NCBI GenBank assembly: GCA_029224185.1
Contig: CM055207.1
Span: 11,635,693-11,699,692 of the forward strand
DNA length: 64,000 bases
From: Karalla daura
Lineage: Eukaryota > Chordata > Actinopteri > Chaetodontiformes > Leiognathidae
Direction: 5' to 3'
Under the pieces are notes generated by a model, which was not told where the DNA came from, ran no database searches, and saw nothing but the letters and a program-made list of their open reading frames with translations. The position numbers and the translations under genes were made by a program. Positions 1-11,413 of this stretch are shown piece by piece (the first letter of the stretch is position 1; every line of letters begins with the position of its first letter).

Positions 1-63
1 CAACGCAGATCCCATCCCCAGCGTCTGGTCTATCCTCAGCCGTTCCATGACCAAGAGCTCATG
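1..63 (+). CDS. tbata: tbata internal exon (5' cut by window edge)
   Basis: Reads in frame 1 as QRRSHPQRLVYPQPFHDQEL-M and ends at a GTGAGC donor (64-69). It joins in phase 0 to VFELLCQIL at 306. The true 5' end of the exon is outside the window. Confidence 0.82.
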
Positions 64-1672
64 GTGAGCCCAGTGATATTCAGATCCTACTCAGATAGAT
101 AAACAAAAAAAAAGCTGCTTGGGGATGTCTTGGGATATTCAAATCCTAAAATGAATAATTTGAAGCAGATCAAAAGCACCTTTCTGGCATCTTTTTGCCC
201 TTACTGTAGATGATGAAGCTCTGCCTTTTTAGAAATTCACAACTGAAATCATATTTTTTGCAAAATTAGAGGCTACCTTTGTGATGGTCCTGCTTTTTTT
301 TCGAGGTGTTTGAGCTGCTTTGCCAGATCTTGCAGACAGATTCTCTGTCCACAGTCCAGCAGTGGCTTCTGCTCGCAGGCCAGAGAGGTAAAGCACACCG
401 ACATCCCACGTACATAATGAGGATAACTTTATGCACAGATTTAAAATTTGCATCCCGCTTGTACAGACGCTGCAAAACATTGATTTGCCAAGGGTGAACA
501 CCAGCAATTCTGACATGGTGCCAGCCTTGCAGACTGTTTCAGTTGACTCAGTTCCTTTGATGTGAACAATATTTCCACAGATGTGTTGCATTTCAAATAA
601 ACACTATTTTATCCAGCGGTTATTAAGATAAAAAAAAAAAAATCTGTCAAAATTTATCGAGCATTTCTTGATTTTACCTTTTGTCTCCTGACATAAAACC
701 CCATCACACAAGCCAGTCATTCTGTGCTTCATCATTTGCAGTTACCATTTTGTGATAAAGGATTTCATTACTTTATGAATTGCCTTTTTAATTGCACAAG
801 TTGATAGCGTTACCTGAATTGGTCAGTGAAAGAGCCCGTAATTGGTTTGTAGACACGCTGTGCTGCGGAAGAATAGAGTCGCTGAACTGTTTTTCGTGCT
901 CTGGGTACGGTGAACCCCACAGAGAAGGACCTCGTGATGGGGATGATCAAACAGGCTCTAGATGGTGTCAGCCTCTCGAGCCCCCAGCGGCAGAGCCTCG
1001 GGCTGCTCCAGGCCCTTCCACCAGCTGCATCGCCGGTGTACGACCAGACTTGGAGGAAATCTCAGAGAGCCAGGTCGGCACAAACATTGTTGTTTACATC
1101 AGTTTTCACAGATTTGGCTTCTTTTTCTTTCCTGCTCAGTGTTTGACGTAATTTGTTTATATCACACAGAAAGGACCAAGCTTTCAGTGAAGACAAGCCA
1201 GGTAATTATTTCTGTTTTGATCGTGTGTTCCTTTGGTGTGTATTTTAGCTTCTTGTTGACTATTTTACTCTTTATCATATTCTTTTTGATATCTCTCTTT
1301 TTTTTTCTCCTTTGAATTTCCCTTGGTTAGTGATCTGTGACCACATGCCACTCTAACTGCTCCAAATAAAGAAAGTGCGTTTTCTGTGTGTTTTATGCAC
1401 ATTACATTTTCCATTAGCACTGTGATACACTGTCAGTATGGAGAATTGCAAGACAATATGAAAGAGTTTTCTTTCTTCACATTATCATCATAGGGTGCAG
1501 CTCTTTTATAATAGGATTTTATTATCAATTTATTCTGAGTGGAAAACTGAAAGAAAATAAAATCTATGGGTGTTGTTTGACTCTGACTCGAGCCTGTTTT
1601 TATGCAGAGAAAATTGGAGATGCAGAGGTCCTTGAAGTCCATGCAGGATCTTCAAAACCACTTCAAGAGTGA
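1..1672 (+). CDS. tbata: tbata (SPATIAL), 3' five coding exons, 5' part outside window
   Basis: Spliced coding exons lie at 1-63, 306-387, 923-1073, 1170-1201 and 1608-1672 (stop TGA 1670-1672). All introns are GT-AG and the phases agree (0, 1, 2, 1). The product contains RRSHPQR, DQELMVFELLCQILQTDSL, EKDLVMGMIKQAL, and ends KIGDAEVLEVHAGSSKPLQE. These align with the human TBATA carboxyl half as I remember it (RRSHQGQ, DQELLVLELLCRILETDLL, EKDLALGLLQTAV, IGEAQVLQMHSS). Family knowledge: TBATA is a nuclear or cytosolic protein linked to thymic epithelial growth and spermatid development, and its biochemical role is poorly known. The gene is incomplete because the window begins inside an exon. 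Its orientation, convergent to adamts14, is as in human. The 306 acceptor is an unusual GAG. Identity is confident; human comparison is from memory. Confidence 0.88.
306..387 (+). CDS. tbata: tbata internal exon, VFELLCQIL segment
   Basis: 82 nt encoding 27 residues plus one base. It is the best-conserved block against human TBATA (FELLCQILQTDSL vs LELLCRILETDLL). The donor is GTAAAG. The acceptor reads TTTTTTTTCGAG, so the base before AG is G, not the usual C or T. Confidence 0.85.
923..1073 (+). CDS. tbata: tbata internal exon, EKDLVMG segment
   Basis: 151 nt, phase 1 in and phase 2 out. The acceptor is CCCCACAG and the donor GTCGGC, which is weak at +3. It encodes EKDLVMGMIKQALDG and ends VYDQTWRKSQRA. 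The same frame is open upstream of the AG, but phase and homology put the exon start at 923. Confidence 0.83.
1170..1201 (+). CDS. tbata: tbata 32-nt micro-exon
   Basis: A short exon between ATATCACACAG and GTAATT, encoding the end of R, then KDQAFSEDKP and the first base of E. It fits human ISPFTKSEKPEY by position and keeps the frame from phase 2 to phase 1. Confidence 0.75.
1608..1672 (+). CDS. tbata: tbata terminal coding exon
   Basis: Acceptor TTTTTATGCAG, then KIGDAEVLEVHAGSSKPLQE and TGA at 1670-1672. It matches the human segment around IGEAQVLQM. The nearest plausible poly(A) signal is AATAAA at 1994-1999. Confidence 0.85.
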
Positions 1673-1993
1673 CCACTTCAACACATGCTAAGGGTGCAGG
1701 CAGGACAGGCCTGATTTTCATCACTGTTCCCTTGTTCCCAGGGAATAGTCCCATGATAAATGGTCTTTCAGACTATTCACATTTTAAATGTTTCCTGGAG
1801 ATACAAATCAATTTGATAGGGGGATTTGGTGTGATCGTGTCACATGATACAATGGATGATGTATATTACAGTGAACGTCAAAGCTGTCAATGAGATCATT
1901 ACTCAGCAACCTGATCCCTACAGGGAAATTAAACTTTGCAATCAATATGATAAAACTGTAGTAGGAGTAGGACAAGTATGAGCTAATAATAAT

Positions 1994-1999
1994 AATAAA
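1994..1999 (+). terminator. candidate tbata poly(A) signal
   Basis: AATAAA inside an AT-rich run about 320 bp past the tbata stop and just before the GATA array. The low-complexity context makes chance occurrence likely. Confidence 0.3.
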
Positions 2000-2041
2000 A
2001 ATATATATAACAGCTTATTGTTTCTTTCATTTGTTTGCACA

Positions 2042-2239
<198 letters not shown>

Positions 2240-4834
2240 GCATAATAAATACATTGATCAGAAACCACTATTAGTTTGTTTAAAACAAAACAAAGCCAAA
2301 ATAAATTAGTACAGGAAAATCAAAAGAATGAGCAAGCTGTTAAGTGCTTAAAAATCATGTTGTGAAAGAGTATTCATCAGTTTTTACGCCACAGGGAGAC
2401 TTAATAAATGAGTGACATCTGCCAGAGCAGCTGTGCGATAAGTCCCCCAGTGGAGTCCAGACACTGGTGATGACGGTGGCTGATTGCCTTGATCTGATGA
2501 ATCTACAAAGACCAGGCAGTGTTGTTGGTGTTGTGGAGGGGATGGCAGTGGGAGGGAAGGGTAAATTATGAATGAGCATGATTGAGAGATGTGAAACCGG
2601 GGCGAACGTAACTCACAAGCGATGATGTGAAACAACTCCAGCCTCTAATTGCTCATTATGCTGCTTTTTATGTGTGTGAAAAGTAAGACTATCCATGGAA
2701 TTATGCAGGCGTTGATCTGATGTAACTGAAATGCAATTTCAGAGATTATTTTCAATAGTTGCGTTGTTATCTTGCAGCGCATTTAGACTTTAAATAGTGT
2801 CAATGTCAGGAAATTGTGATTATGTGAAACAATTAACCTCCAGTGGATGTGGACAGCAGAGGATGTTGTAAGGGATTTTGAGAAAAGAGACAGACAATTT
2901 CAGGGTGTTGACATTTTTCATTAGTCAGGTGTGAAAACAGATTATTGTTCGCCAGAGCATACGGTCATGACCGGCGGAGAGGTGTGAAGTCAGTGAGAGC
3001 AAGAATACAAAGGCGGATAGAAAGTCAGATGTTCACATGTTTGGCCATCTGTGAAAGCTGCAACCATGATGAAAAAATACCCCAAACTATGAAAAAGCTC
3101 TCATGCAGGATTCTAATGATATTAAACTGCTTTCTTTCTGAAAAGAAAGAATGAGGGTTTGGTGGAACTCAACACAGCAATTACTATAACCTGGACTTGC
3201 AAATCACAATATTCCAACTCCATATTGATTTTTCTTTTGTTTGTTTTGGTGGATGAAAGTTTTCTTTTCTCTTTCTCTCTCTTTCAAGGATGTGTAGATT
3301 ATGGGACACAATCAATTTTTATTTCCTGGGGAGGTTTTCTGCATCAGAAATTTGTTGAAGAATTTATTTGTTGACCACAGACAATCAGTCCATGACCTCA
3401 CTCTCTTTGTACTTAAACCATGTCTGCTGCAGCCTATCCACAGTGCACATTGTTAGGGCACAAAGTAAATAATAATAATTTGTCAGGTGGTGACACAAGG
3501 TTTGCTGGTAGCTCAGCTCATAATGCAGAAGTCATTGTTTAAACATCGAGTGTCAGTACAGTGAAGGGTGCAGACAATCTGCCATAACCTCAACTTGTTG
3601 TTTTTAAAGCTAAATGGCACAAATTTTATTGCCTTGCAGAGCAGAAATGCTTTGGAGTCCACCACAAGATGTATGCTGCACAGGGCTTTGATTCACATAT
3701 TCCACTTAGAATAGAGTATAAGTTCCTTCCACAATTGTCCACTGTGCATGAAACTATGCAAATGAGACCTATTTCTACCTATTTTCTGCTTCAGTAGATC
3801 CGTTACTATACAACACACAGAATAATTATTCTCTTTTACCCCTCTTCAGTAGATTCATAGATTCAAATCATTCATTTCACTCTGTGACATACAGATGAAG
3901 TCATCACTCTGTGTTGAATCATTTCGTGTTTCATGCATTAATAGTCCCAGGTCTGCTGAAGGTTCGGTTGCCTCTGTGACTTTGTTACAGAAAAATTGAC
4001 GCACAATGTCTTCATCTTGTGCCAACATTCAACCATGTCAACAGTGTGAGAGTGTATTTCAGGCTCAAACACAATTTATTGCAATTTATTACACATCATT
4101 TATTCTTATACTCACAGCTTGGGCTTAAATACTTGTCTTTCAATGCATTGAGGTGCCTCAAAATCCCTATTAAACAACATCTCCTGAGAAAACCCTGAGG
4201 AATAATAACCTGCAGCCTCTGAAAGCAGCTCTTTTAAACGCAAACCTTTGCAATAGCTCTGAGTGGTCACTGAGAGAAGATTTAAATGGCTCTCGATCGG
4301 GAAAAATGTCTCCCACTTGCTCTGCAGAGACTCTTTTGTTGGTAAAGGTCCACACATAAGAAGTGAAAAATGCAACGGAAAGCTCAGACAGTTGTGGGTG
4401 AACAGCTGCTGGGGTAAGATAAGTGCCATACAAAAAGTCAGAATGTGGGAGATGGCACAGGAGGTTAATGCCATGACCACATTCAAAGAGCTGCAATATG
4501 TGCAATGATTGAATAATGTGCTCTGGTGAAAAGATTTTTATCCCAACTGATGAAAGACCACAACACAAGGTCAATAACATGCTTTGAGGGCAGAAAGGTG
4601 CTCTATATTTATTGTTTGCCAGCATTAGGACGTTCAGGAAACAATTATCATGGCCTCGTATGTGTGGTTAATGTGATGATGCTTGTATTTATAGTTGTTG
4701 TTCCTCTATTCCTCAATTGTTCTGACACTGGGTAAGCAAAATTGAAAAACACCCTATTTCACTGACTTCCCCGATCCCGCATGCCTGGCCCATTTCCACA
4801 AGGATCATTCAGAAATGGCATGAAGCAATGATGA

Positions 4835-4885
4835 CAGGGGAGGAGGAGGAGACGGGGAGGAAGGGGAGGAGGAGAGGTGAGACGA
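4835..4885 (+). repeat. purine-rich GGGGAGGA tract
   Basis: An almost pure A/G run with repeated GGGG and GGAGGA blocks. It could form a G-quadruplex on the plus strand, but it is not in a recognised gene. Confidence 0.7.
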
Positions 4886-6336
4886 GAGGTCATGAGGCTG
4901 GGACTGTATAGACATTTCCTTATTGCACTGGATTATTCTTTGCATCCATTCATTATAACTCTACATCAAAGGATAACCACAAAATTCATGCAGTTGTGTG
5001 TTGAAGATTAAGCATCTCGCAGAAATATAGAAAGTTGTCCCAAAAAGATCTAAATGCTAAGACAAAACACAAAACAACCACAAATAACTGCAAAGCCAAA
5101 AACAAATTAGGTATGTAAGCAGTGAGATGGACTGTGACCTGTCCAGAGTGAATCTGCTGAGATTTGCACCAGCACACTCTCATGCCATTGTAAAGATACA
5201 AAGCAAGGTATGATAAGGTGGATGAATGTATGAAACTGGAGAAACCTAGAGCAAGTGAGTCTCAAAACCAGAGAGTTGACCAGAGTAAACTAAGCAGGCA
5301 AAAACAGATTAAAGATGATCAGAACCAGACCATAAAATGATCATCATTACATCACAGGATCCTCTATCTAAAAATAAATTAAGCATCATCATACTTGTTG
5401 TCTGGAAAGGAGCCTAAAACAGTGCCTAGAAATTGAAGCTAAATCAGAAATTCCGCACAAGTGTCAAGAGAGGAGGAGTAGTGGTGGATTAAAAGTGGCC
5501 AATGAGTCACACGTCCCTGATTTTCCTGCTGCCGGGTGAACACACTCTGAGGTCATCTCCCAATGCATTGATTGCTCACTGAATTTATTCGATACATGGA
5601 GAAGATGGCTCTGAGTGCTGTGTTGTACAGATCTACTACTTACACAATCACACAAGGTTTGGAGTGAATCTCAGCATGCTGTCATTTCTATCATATGAAT
5701 AAAGCTTTTGCGACTCTGTGTGTCTATATTGTTTTCCTGGTTAATGCAGTTTATTCTCTTAAAATAACTGCAGGCTTTTAGCCATTTATTTTTCATTCCT
5801 CTATCCTCAGTGTGTTATGGGAACGTCTTCAGTCCACCTTGAAATAAGAGCAGAACTCAGACTGTCATGGCTCAAGCTTCGAATGGATCTACTTGAGGGA
5901 AAATGTCTTAACATCTTAATATATTTTGTGTCAAAGAGTGAAGATCAATTTCCAGAGCATGCCATGACAAATACAAATTTTACATTTGACTCATGTTTCT
6001 TGGAGAAAAATCCATTTGATATCCTGACCTTGGAGTCAGAATATGCTTCCTTGGAAAGGCATTCTTGTGCGTTTGTGCTCCTCCTCTTGCACCGAACCTT
6101 GCCGCGCCCCCTCCCTGGTGCTGTGCCCGCAGTTCGAGGTGGGACAGCCTGGTCAGCAGGTGAAGTTCAGCTTTCACGTCACAAAGCCTTCTCACAAGGA
6201 CACCTGCTGGCTGCGGCCGATAAGAGGCAGCTGCTTCATTGCTCTCTATCAGCAATGCTGTGGCAAGGCAGCGCCAAGAGGGGAGGGCCACGAGCCACCA
6301 AATATTTTACAGACATGACAGTAACCTCCCTTTATG

Positions 6337-6386
6337 CACGCACACACACACGCCCACACACACATGCACACACACAGACACACACA
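6337..6386 (+). repeat. impure (CA)n microsatellite
   Basis: CACACA units interrupted by CACG, CCCA, CATG and CAGA. Confidence 0.85.
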
Positions 6387-7589
6387 TATCTCTTATCTTT
6401 CTGAAGACTTACAGGTCCCGTAGATGATTTCTTGGCATTAAATGGAAATCTGCCACCAACATGAAATGGTGTGGCACTTGATTATAGATACTCCTGTATT
6501 TCCTATTTTAAAAAAAAGGGAATTAGAGCATGATATGAGAAACGTTTAGGATTGTGTTGAGAGGTTCAACTGAAATGGATCCAGGGATCAAAATTAAATG
6601 TAAAATACACAAATCACTGAAGAAAAATGTTGATCCTCTGTGCCCAGGGTCATTATTATTCACACAGACGTAGTAACCAGCCCAAATATTTCCTCTGATC
6701 TCTCAGAGTCTCTCATGCATATCATTGCTGACTTAACATTCCTGCTCGGATCCCAGGGGGAAAGTGATAAAGGCACTGAATCCTGGGAATTTTCTCCACA
6801 GAAGGAAAGGACAGCAGAACCTGCAGCGATGGAGGATTAACGTTCCCCGGGCTTCTCCACAGTCGACTCCTTTGGTGTCAAAGTCTTCCAGTGGTGCATC
6901 CTGCACATATTATAATCTCAAGCTAGAATCCATTCAACAGCTGATTACCATTTGACCTACTTGTTTCAGTGTAGTTTCCCTTGGCTCCTGAGGTGAGCAC
7001 CACTCATCAGCTCCGCTATGTTTTCCTGATATAGAAAACCTTTAACGATTTGCTTGTGTCATGAGGATGATCATTATAGCTGTCACATCAAATCTTGTTA
7101 ATGCAAATTATCCTTCTGATAGACCAACATAATCTGAATGTGTTCATTTCTGCCTGTGACCCACGGTGTTTGATTAGACCCTTAAAGAGCAGTGTAAGCA
7201 GCCGGCTCAGCTGGTTTATCAGTGTGACAGGCATCCTACAAAAGTTGTTCTAATCTCTGCTGCCTCTCAGGGTCGCTTTTTCAGGGCTTCCAACCAAACT
7301 GAGTCCATCTTCACATTTACTCTGGCCCTGTGAGCCCAGCACTCTCTGATCATTTTGCCTGCCAATCACCACAAAGGGCACGTGTTGGACAATAATTTGT
7401 AGAAAACCTCTCCTGAGAGGGTAATTGTTAATCCGACTGGCAGATTGAGAGGTGCGCATGATTCACTCATCCATGCTCTCTAACAACTAAATTGTGCATG
7501 TTCTTTGAAAATTTGCACCACTCTTATCCCATTGCACTTCCATCGTGGCTGATCTTTCTCTGATGGTCTGGTTTATTCGTGCCATGCAA

Positions 7590-7740
7590 TTTAGAAACCA
7601 TTCATCCATTCATCCATCTGTCCATCCATCCACCCAGTATCTTAACTGCTTTGTACCCAGCATCACTGGATCATTGTGTGACTAGAAGACTCCTAAAGCC
7701 TCACACCTGTGGATGAAGATTTGGGCTCCCTATCAAATAT
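7590..7740 (+). repeat. truncated fish mid-repetitive element
   Basis: Begins with the CATCCATC-rich edge seen at the end of other copies, followed by a diverged body. Assignment is weaker than for the copies at 12130 and 42780. Confidence 0.35.
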
Positions 7741-8574
7741 TTTTCATGGCTGATTATTTCTCTGCTGCATCCCTCTAAGAACATTATACTTTTGTTCAGG
7801 AAACCAAATGACTGCTGTCATCCAAGTTATGCAATCTTAAGATCTTCACAACCCTGGACAGCATAAGGTCTATGGCCCTATTTAGTCGAGACAGCATTTG
7901 CACAAACTGCAGCATAACTTTGTTATGCTACACCTTAGAATACTTTGATTAAAGAGCTGTGTAAAGAATCACGTTCTTGCGAATAATCTCTTTCCCTACC
8001 AGTGCAAACTGGTTTAACTGCCAGTTTAAGATTTGCTTTACCTGTACAATAAAAATAAAATGTATCCTGCTCTATTTACTGTTTATTTGCTCTGTTCTGG
8101 ACAAAGCTATAACAACAACAAAACATATTTTCTGCTTGCTGAAGACAGAGAGCAAATTAGTGTTGCTTGCCTGGGTTTTAAAAACAACCATGCAGATGTA
8201 GATGAACGAACTGATTATGATGGAGATGGTTTAATTAAAACTGAACTGTGCAGATACTCAGGGATGGGAAATTGCACACAGTACTATATTATAAGTGTCT
8301 GATAAGTATCTGCTTCATCTAATCTATCCCTCTGAGGCTGCAAAGTTAATACTAATTTGTTAATAGCATAATCTGCAGAAAAATGGCAGATTTAACATTT
8401 GTAGTCAGACTGAAAGCCCTCTGCTGAATGCTTTGTGTGCCACTGCGCACAATAAGTGATTTCTGATGTTCCAAAAAAAGCATATCCTGTTATTAAGCGG
8501 AGCTCTTGTTGTTACACCCTCTCTCTCACACATCCAGGTTTCTCTTTAAGTTAATAAAAAGCTCTTGTTGATGC

Positions 8575-8585
8575 CCGACCTTCGG
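8575..8585 (-). promoter_or_regulatory. SF-1-like half-site upstream of StAR
   Basis: On the minus strand this reads CCGAAGGTCGG. It resembles the NR5A/SF-1 core CAAGGTCA, with AAGGTC conserved. SF-1 sites are established regulators of StAR promoters. The match is imperfect and the function is inferred. Confidence 0.35.
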
Positions 8586-8623
8586 AACAGAATTCAGAAC
8601 AGGTCCTATCTTCTCCTCTGCCG

Positions 8624-8629
8624 CTTATC
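8624..8629 (-). promoter_or_regulatory. GATA site upstream of StAR
   Basis: CTTATC on the plus strand, GATAAG on the minus, 26 bp before the TATA box. GATA4/6 sites at this distance are known in vertebrate StAR promoters. A short motif like this also occurs often by chance. Confidence 0.4.
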
Positions 8630-8654
8630 TCCTCCGAGAGTCCTTCAGAGGCTG

Positions 8655-8662
8655 TATAAATA
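8655..8662 (+). promoter_or_regulatory. TATA box of StAR gene
   Basis: TATAAATA lies 49 bp upstream of the ATG at 8711. This implies a start of transcription near 8685-8692 and a very short 5' UTR, which is typical of StAR genes. Confidence 0.7.
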
Positions 8663-8710
8663 CCAGACACACGATCTGGTTCGTTGCTGTCACTGCTGGA
8701 GACAGACAAT

Positions 8711-8774
8711 ATGCTGCCTGCTGTTGTAAAGCTCTGCTGTGGAATCTCCTACCCACATCTGAGGAGCATGGCAG
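8711..8774 (+). CDS. star2: StAR exon 1 (mitochondrial leader)
   Basis: Starts at the first ATG after the TATA box and encodes MLPAVVKLCCGISYPHLRS-MA. The MLPA-x-KLC-x-GISY start is the hallmark of StAR proteins and fixes the start codon. Donor GTAAAC, phase 1. Confidence 0.9.
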
Positions 8775-11413
8775 GTAAACACATCAAGCTCCTCTCCTTC
8801 GATCTTTTTTTGTAAAAAAAATGCAGTTTCCCAGGTCACATTTCTGAGCTTTATTTTATTTTATTTTTCTCTCATGTAGGACTTCAACGCACAGCTGTGG
8901 CAGTGATAGGCCAGGAGATCTCACATCTGCAGAAATGGAGTAGCAGCCATCATCACCTGAGGGCACACGCAGGATACAGTCATCATGGTAAAAACACAGA
9001 CAAATGTAATGATTCTGTCTCTTTAAGATGTTGTTAAAACATATATTTAGGGAATGTTTTTATTGCAGTGCATTCACCTGACAATCGAGATTCTGTGCAA
9101 ACAAAAGATGATCAGCTGTTCTACGTGCAACACGGGCAAGATGCAATGAGGAAGGCTATTCGCATGTTGGAGGATGAGGACGGATGGAAGGTTGAGATTT
9201 CTGAGGTAACTTCTGATTGAATTAGGATTATGTTGACTGATACAAATGCGTCATATCCACTCCAAAGTTGATCTTACTGTGCACATCCTCAGAGTGACGG
9301 GGACGTCATCTGCAGCAGAGTCACCCTGGGGGCCAGGAAAGTGTTCAGGCTGGAGGCGGTGCTGGAGGCCAGCGTGGACCAGCTCTACGACCTGCTGTTT
9401 GTGCGAGTGGAGGAGATGAACCAGTGGAACCCGAGTATACAGGATATCAAAGTGAGTTGCTGACCTTTCTGCAACAAGGCTGCGGTCGATTGGATTTTTC
9501 ATTAGATCTGAGACTATAACCTACAAGAGAGATCATACATTCAAGCTGTCTGAGTCTATGGGTGATTAACTTGCTCACCAACTATCACCATCTATGATTG
9601 TTTCACTTAAACAATCAATTGTTTGGCCATGTATCTGCAGCAAGAAATCTCTTCTCATATTGCTTGACATTTCATTGAATACATTAACTGCCGCTCATCC
9701 CTGTGGATCGACTAAATTTAACACCTGTGTCTCTTGGGCTGCAGGTTCTGAAGCGTGTCGGACCCGAGACGATTGTCACTCACGAAGTTTCAGCTGAGAC
9801 AGCAGGAAATCTGATCGGCCAGAGGGATTTTGTGAGTGTCAGACATAGCTGCAGACAGAAGTCCAGCGTTTATCTTGGAGGAGCAGCGATTCAGTTGGAG
9901 TCCTTGCCACCGCAGGCCGGCTTTGTGAGGTAGGATTACAAGTCATTTAGGCAAGAAAACACTTTCAGCAGCCTCAATTTGTGTTTTGGATTAATCTAAG
10001 ACATCAATAGAGTGTGATGTCGGAGCAAAGTAAAAGAACATCCTTGACTTTGAATCTACTGGAGTGTTTTGTGTTAAAAATGCATTTTAGTCAGTCTGTG
10101 TTAATATGCAACAGCCATCATTGGTGGCCTTAAACGTCTGCAGCCATATCTCCTCTCTTTTGTGATAAAAGTGTTTTTCTAGACAGGGCAGATTTCTGTC
10201 CTTTTTTGTATAAAAAAACAAGATAAAGAGTGTACAGACACAGTATGAAACTGCACTCACAGCAGTTCCATCCGTCTATTATCTAATGGTGTCACGTGGG
10301 CAAAGGCAGAGAATACACCTTGGCCAGGTCCATCACAGGACATACACAACCTGAGCACAAGGGGAAAATCCATGTGCACATGAGAAGGACACCCAAACTC
10401 CATGCAAAATTCATCCAACTGACAATCTCCTTACCGCTTCACCACTACCACAACTAACACTGCCACTAAAGCGGTTCTCTGAACAGTTAGTGCTCGAACA
10501 CCTCTGACATACTGTATGTGTTCACAGAGCTGAGGACGGACCAACCTGTATCATCATCCAACCTGTGGATGGGGACACAAAAAAAAGCAGAGTCACCTGG
10601 CTTCTCAACATGGATGTGAAGGTAAATATATATGGGGTGCATTTTTTCCATTTTGTGTGCAAAATAGAATTAACATCTCCAAATGTCACTGTGCAAAGTT
10701 TATTTATTACACTTGATGTTTGTAATCAATGAATACTGAACATATGGGACTGAACAGATACACTCCCCCTTGCTTTTCTTGTGCTCTATTGTTCTCAAGC
10801 TATTAGCGATTCAAGCACTATCCCAGCAATAGCCTCGAAATAAGCCTCCTATTGTAGGTGGACCGTTTTGAAACCAAAATATTTATCTCACATACACACT
10901 TAACCACACAAAACCAGTTCAATTGATATGTAGACTTCCAGTGCTGAGGAATTGTCAGATCTGCTCTTTAAGACAAAAACTCAGCATCTGCTGAATTACC
11001 TGCTACGGCACTTGCAGCTCACAGTTTTCTCCATGGTGAAAGTGTCTGACTACGAAGTAAAGCTCTGACAAATAAAAAAGTTAAAAAGGTTTGTAAATAG
11101 AACAACATTATATCATGACTTTCTTGTTGTTCTTATGTAGTCTGCAGAATTACTTTTCTTTAAAAATTTGCCTAATTAGTCCAGTAAGAATTTGATTAAT
11201 GATGATATAAGGCACACTAATTTTCTTCCATACTAATTGCTTATTGCAGTAAGCAAAGACACTTTTTTTGACACTGTAGTTTCTGATCAAAGATAATGTC
11301 GTTCTCAGGGCTGGCTGCCAAAGTCGATTGTCCATCAGGCTTTACCCCGAGCGCAGCTGGATTTCATCAGACACCTGCGTAGACGCCTCTCGGCGAGCGG
11401 TGCCTCGGGATGA
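8711..11413 (+). CDS. star2: steroidogenic acute regulatory protein (StAR), probable star2 paralogue, complete
   Basis: Seven exons: 8711-8774, 8880-8987, 9069-9205, 9293-9451, 9745-9929, 10528-10621 and 11309-11413 (TGA 11411-11413), all GT-AG, 283 residues. StAR carries cholesterol to the inner mitochondrial membrane, the rate-limiting step of steroid synthesis. Residues 1-60 form a basic, Glu/Asp-poor mitochondrial leader (MLPAVVKLCCGISY). The START domain follows, with MNQWNPSIQDIK, AGNLIGQRDFVSVR, RAEDGPTCIIIQP, VTWLLNMDVKGWLPKSI and a basic end LRRRLSASGASG. Residues matching human E169, R182, R188 and A218 are kept. The human PKA motif RRGS is RQKS here. Seven exons and about 285 residues are usual for StAR. 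Calling it star2 rests on synteny (tbata/adamts14 neighbours) and on divergence from the usual fish leader; canonical star remains possible. Confidence 0.9.
8880..8987 (+). CDS. star2: StAR exon 2 (rest of leader)
   Basis: 108 nt between CTCATGTAG and GTAAAA. It encodes a His-, Ser- and Arg-rich segment (LQRTAVAVIGQEISHLQKW, then SSSHHHLRAHAGYSHH) without strong conservation, as expected for the cleaved leader. Confidence 0.85.
9069..9205 (+). CDS. star2: StAR exon 3 (start of START domain)
   Basis: 137 nt encoding QLFYVQHGQDAMRKAIRMLE and EDGWKVEISE, the entry of the START fold. Human StAR has a similar Y-x-QQGEEAMQKALG...GWKKES block. Phase 1 to 0. Confidence 0.88.
9293..9451 (+). CDS. star2: StAR exon 4 (START domain)
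   Basis: 159 nt, phase 0 to 0. It encodes VFRLEAVLEASVDQLYDLLF and VEEMNQWNPSIQDIK, with the family WNP motif. Confidence 0.9.
9745..9929 (+). CDS. star2: StAR exon 5 (START domain, altered PKA region)
   Basis: 185 nt encoding VLKRVGPETIVTHEVSAETA, GNLIGQRDFVSVRHSC and RQKSSVYLGG. It holds the residues equivalent to human E169, R182, R188 and S195. The Arg at -2 of the phosphoserine is Gln. Confidence 0.9.
10259..10450 (+). repeat. fish mid-repetitive element copy in StAR intron 5
   Basis: Diverged copy with CCATCCGTCTATTATC, a GAATACACCTTGGCCAGGTC block and CCATGCAAAATTC. The same ordered blocks occur at 12130, 13533, 19860 and, reversed, at 42780 and 55140. Confidence 0.6.
10528..10621 (+). 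CDS. star2: StAR exon 6 (START domain)
   Basis: 94 nt encoding AEDGPTCIIIQPVDGD and KKSRVTWLLNMDVK. It matches human AEHGPTCMVLHPLAGS...KLTWLLSIDLK. Acceptor GTTCACAG, donor GTAAAT. Confidence 0.9.
11309..11413 (+). CDS. star2: StAR exon 7 (C-terminal helix) and stop
   Basis: 105 nt encoding GWLPKSIVHQALPRAQLDFI, RHLRRRLSASGASG and TGA. The C-terminal helix lines the cholesterol pocket in StAR. The tail lacks the SEARC-type end of mammalian StAR. Confidence 0.9.
   Translation, partial: GWLPKSIVHQALPRAQLDFIRHLRRRLSASGASG

Noticed and set aside
5817..6404. 195-codon frame on the plus strand
   Set aside because: No family motif, no codon-level conservation clue, ends in a CA microsatellite and has no splice or promoter context.
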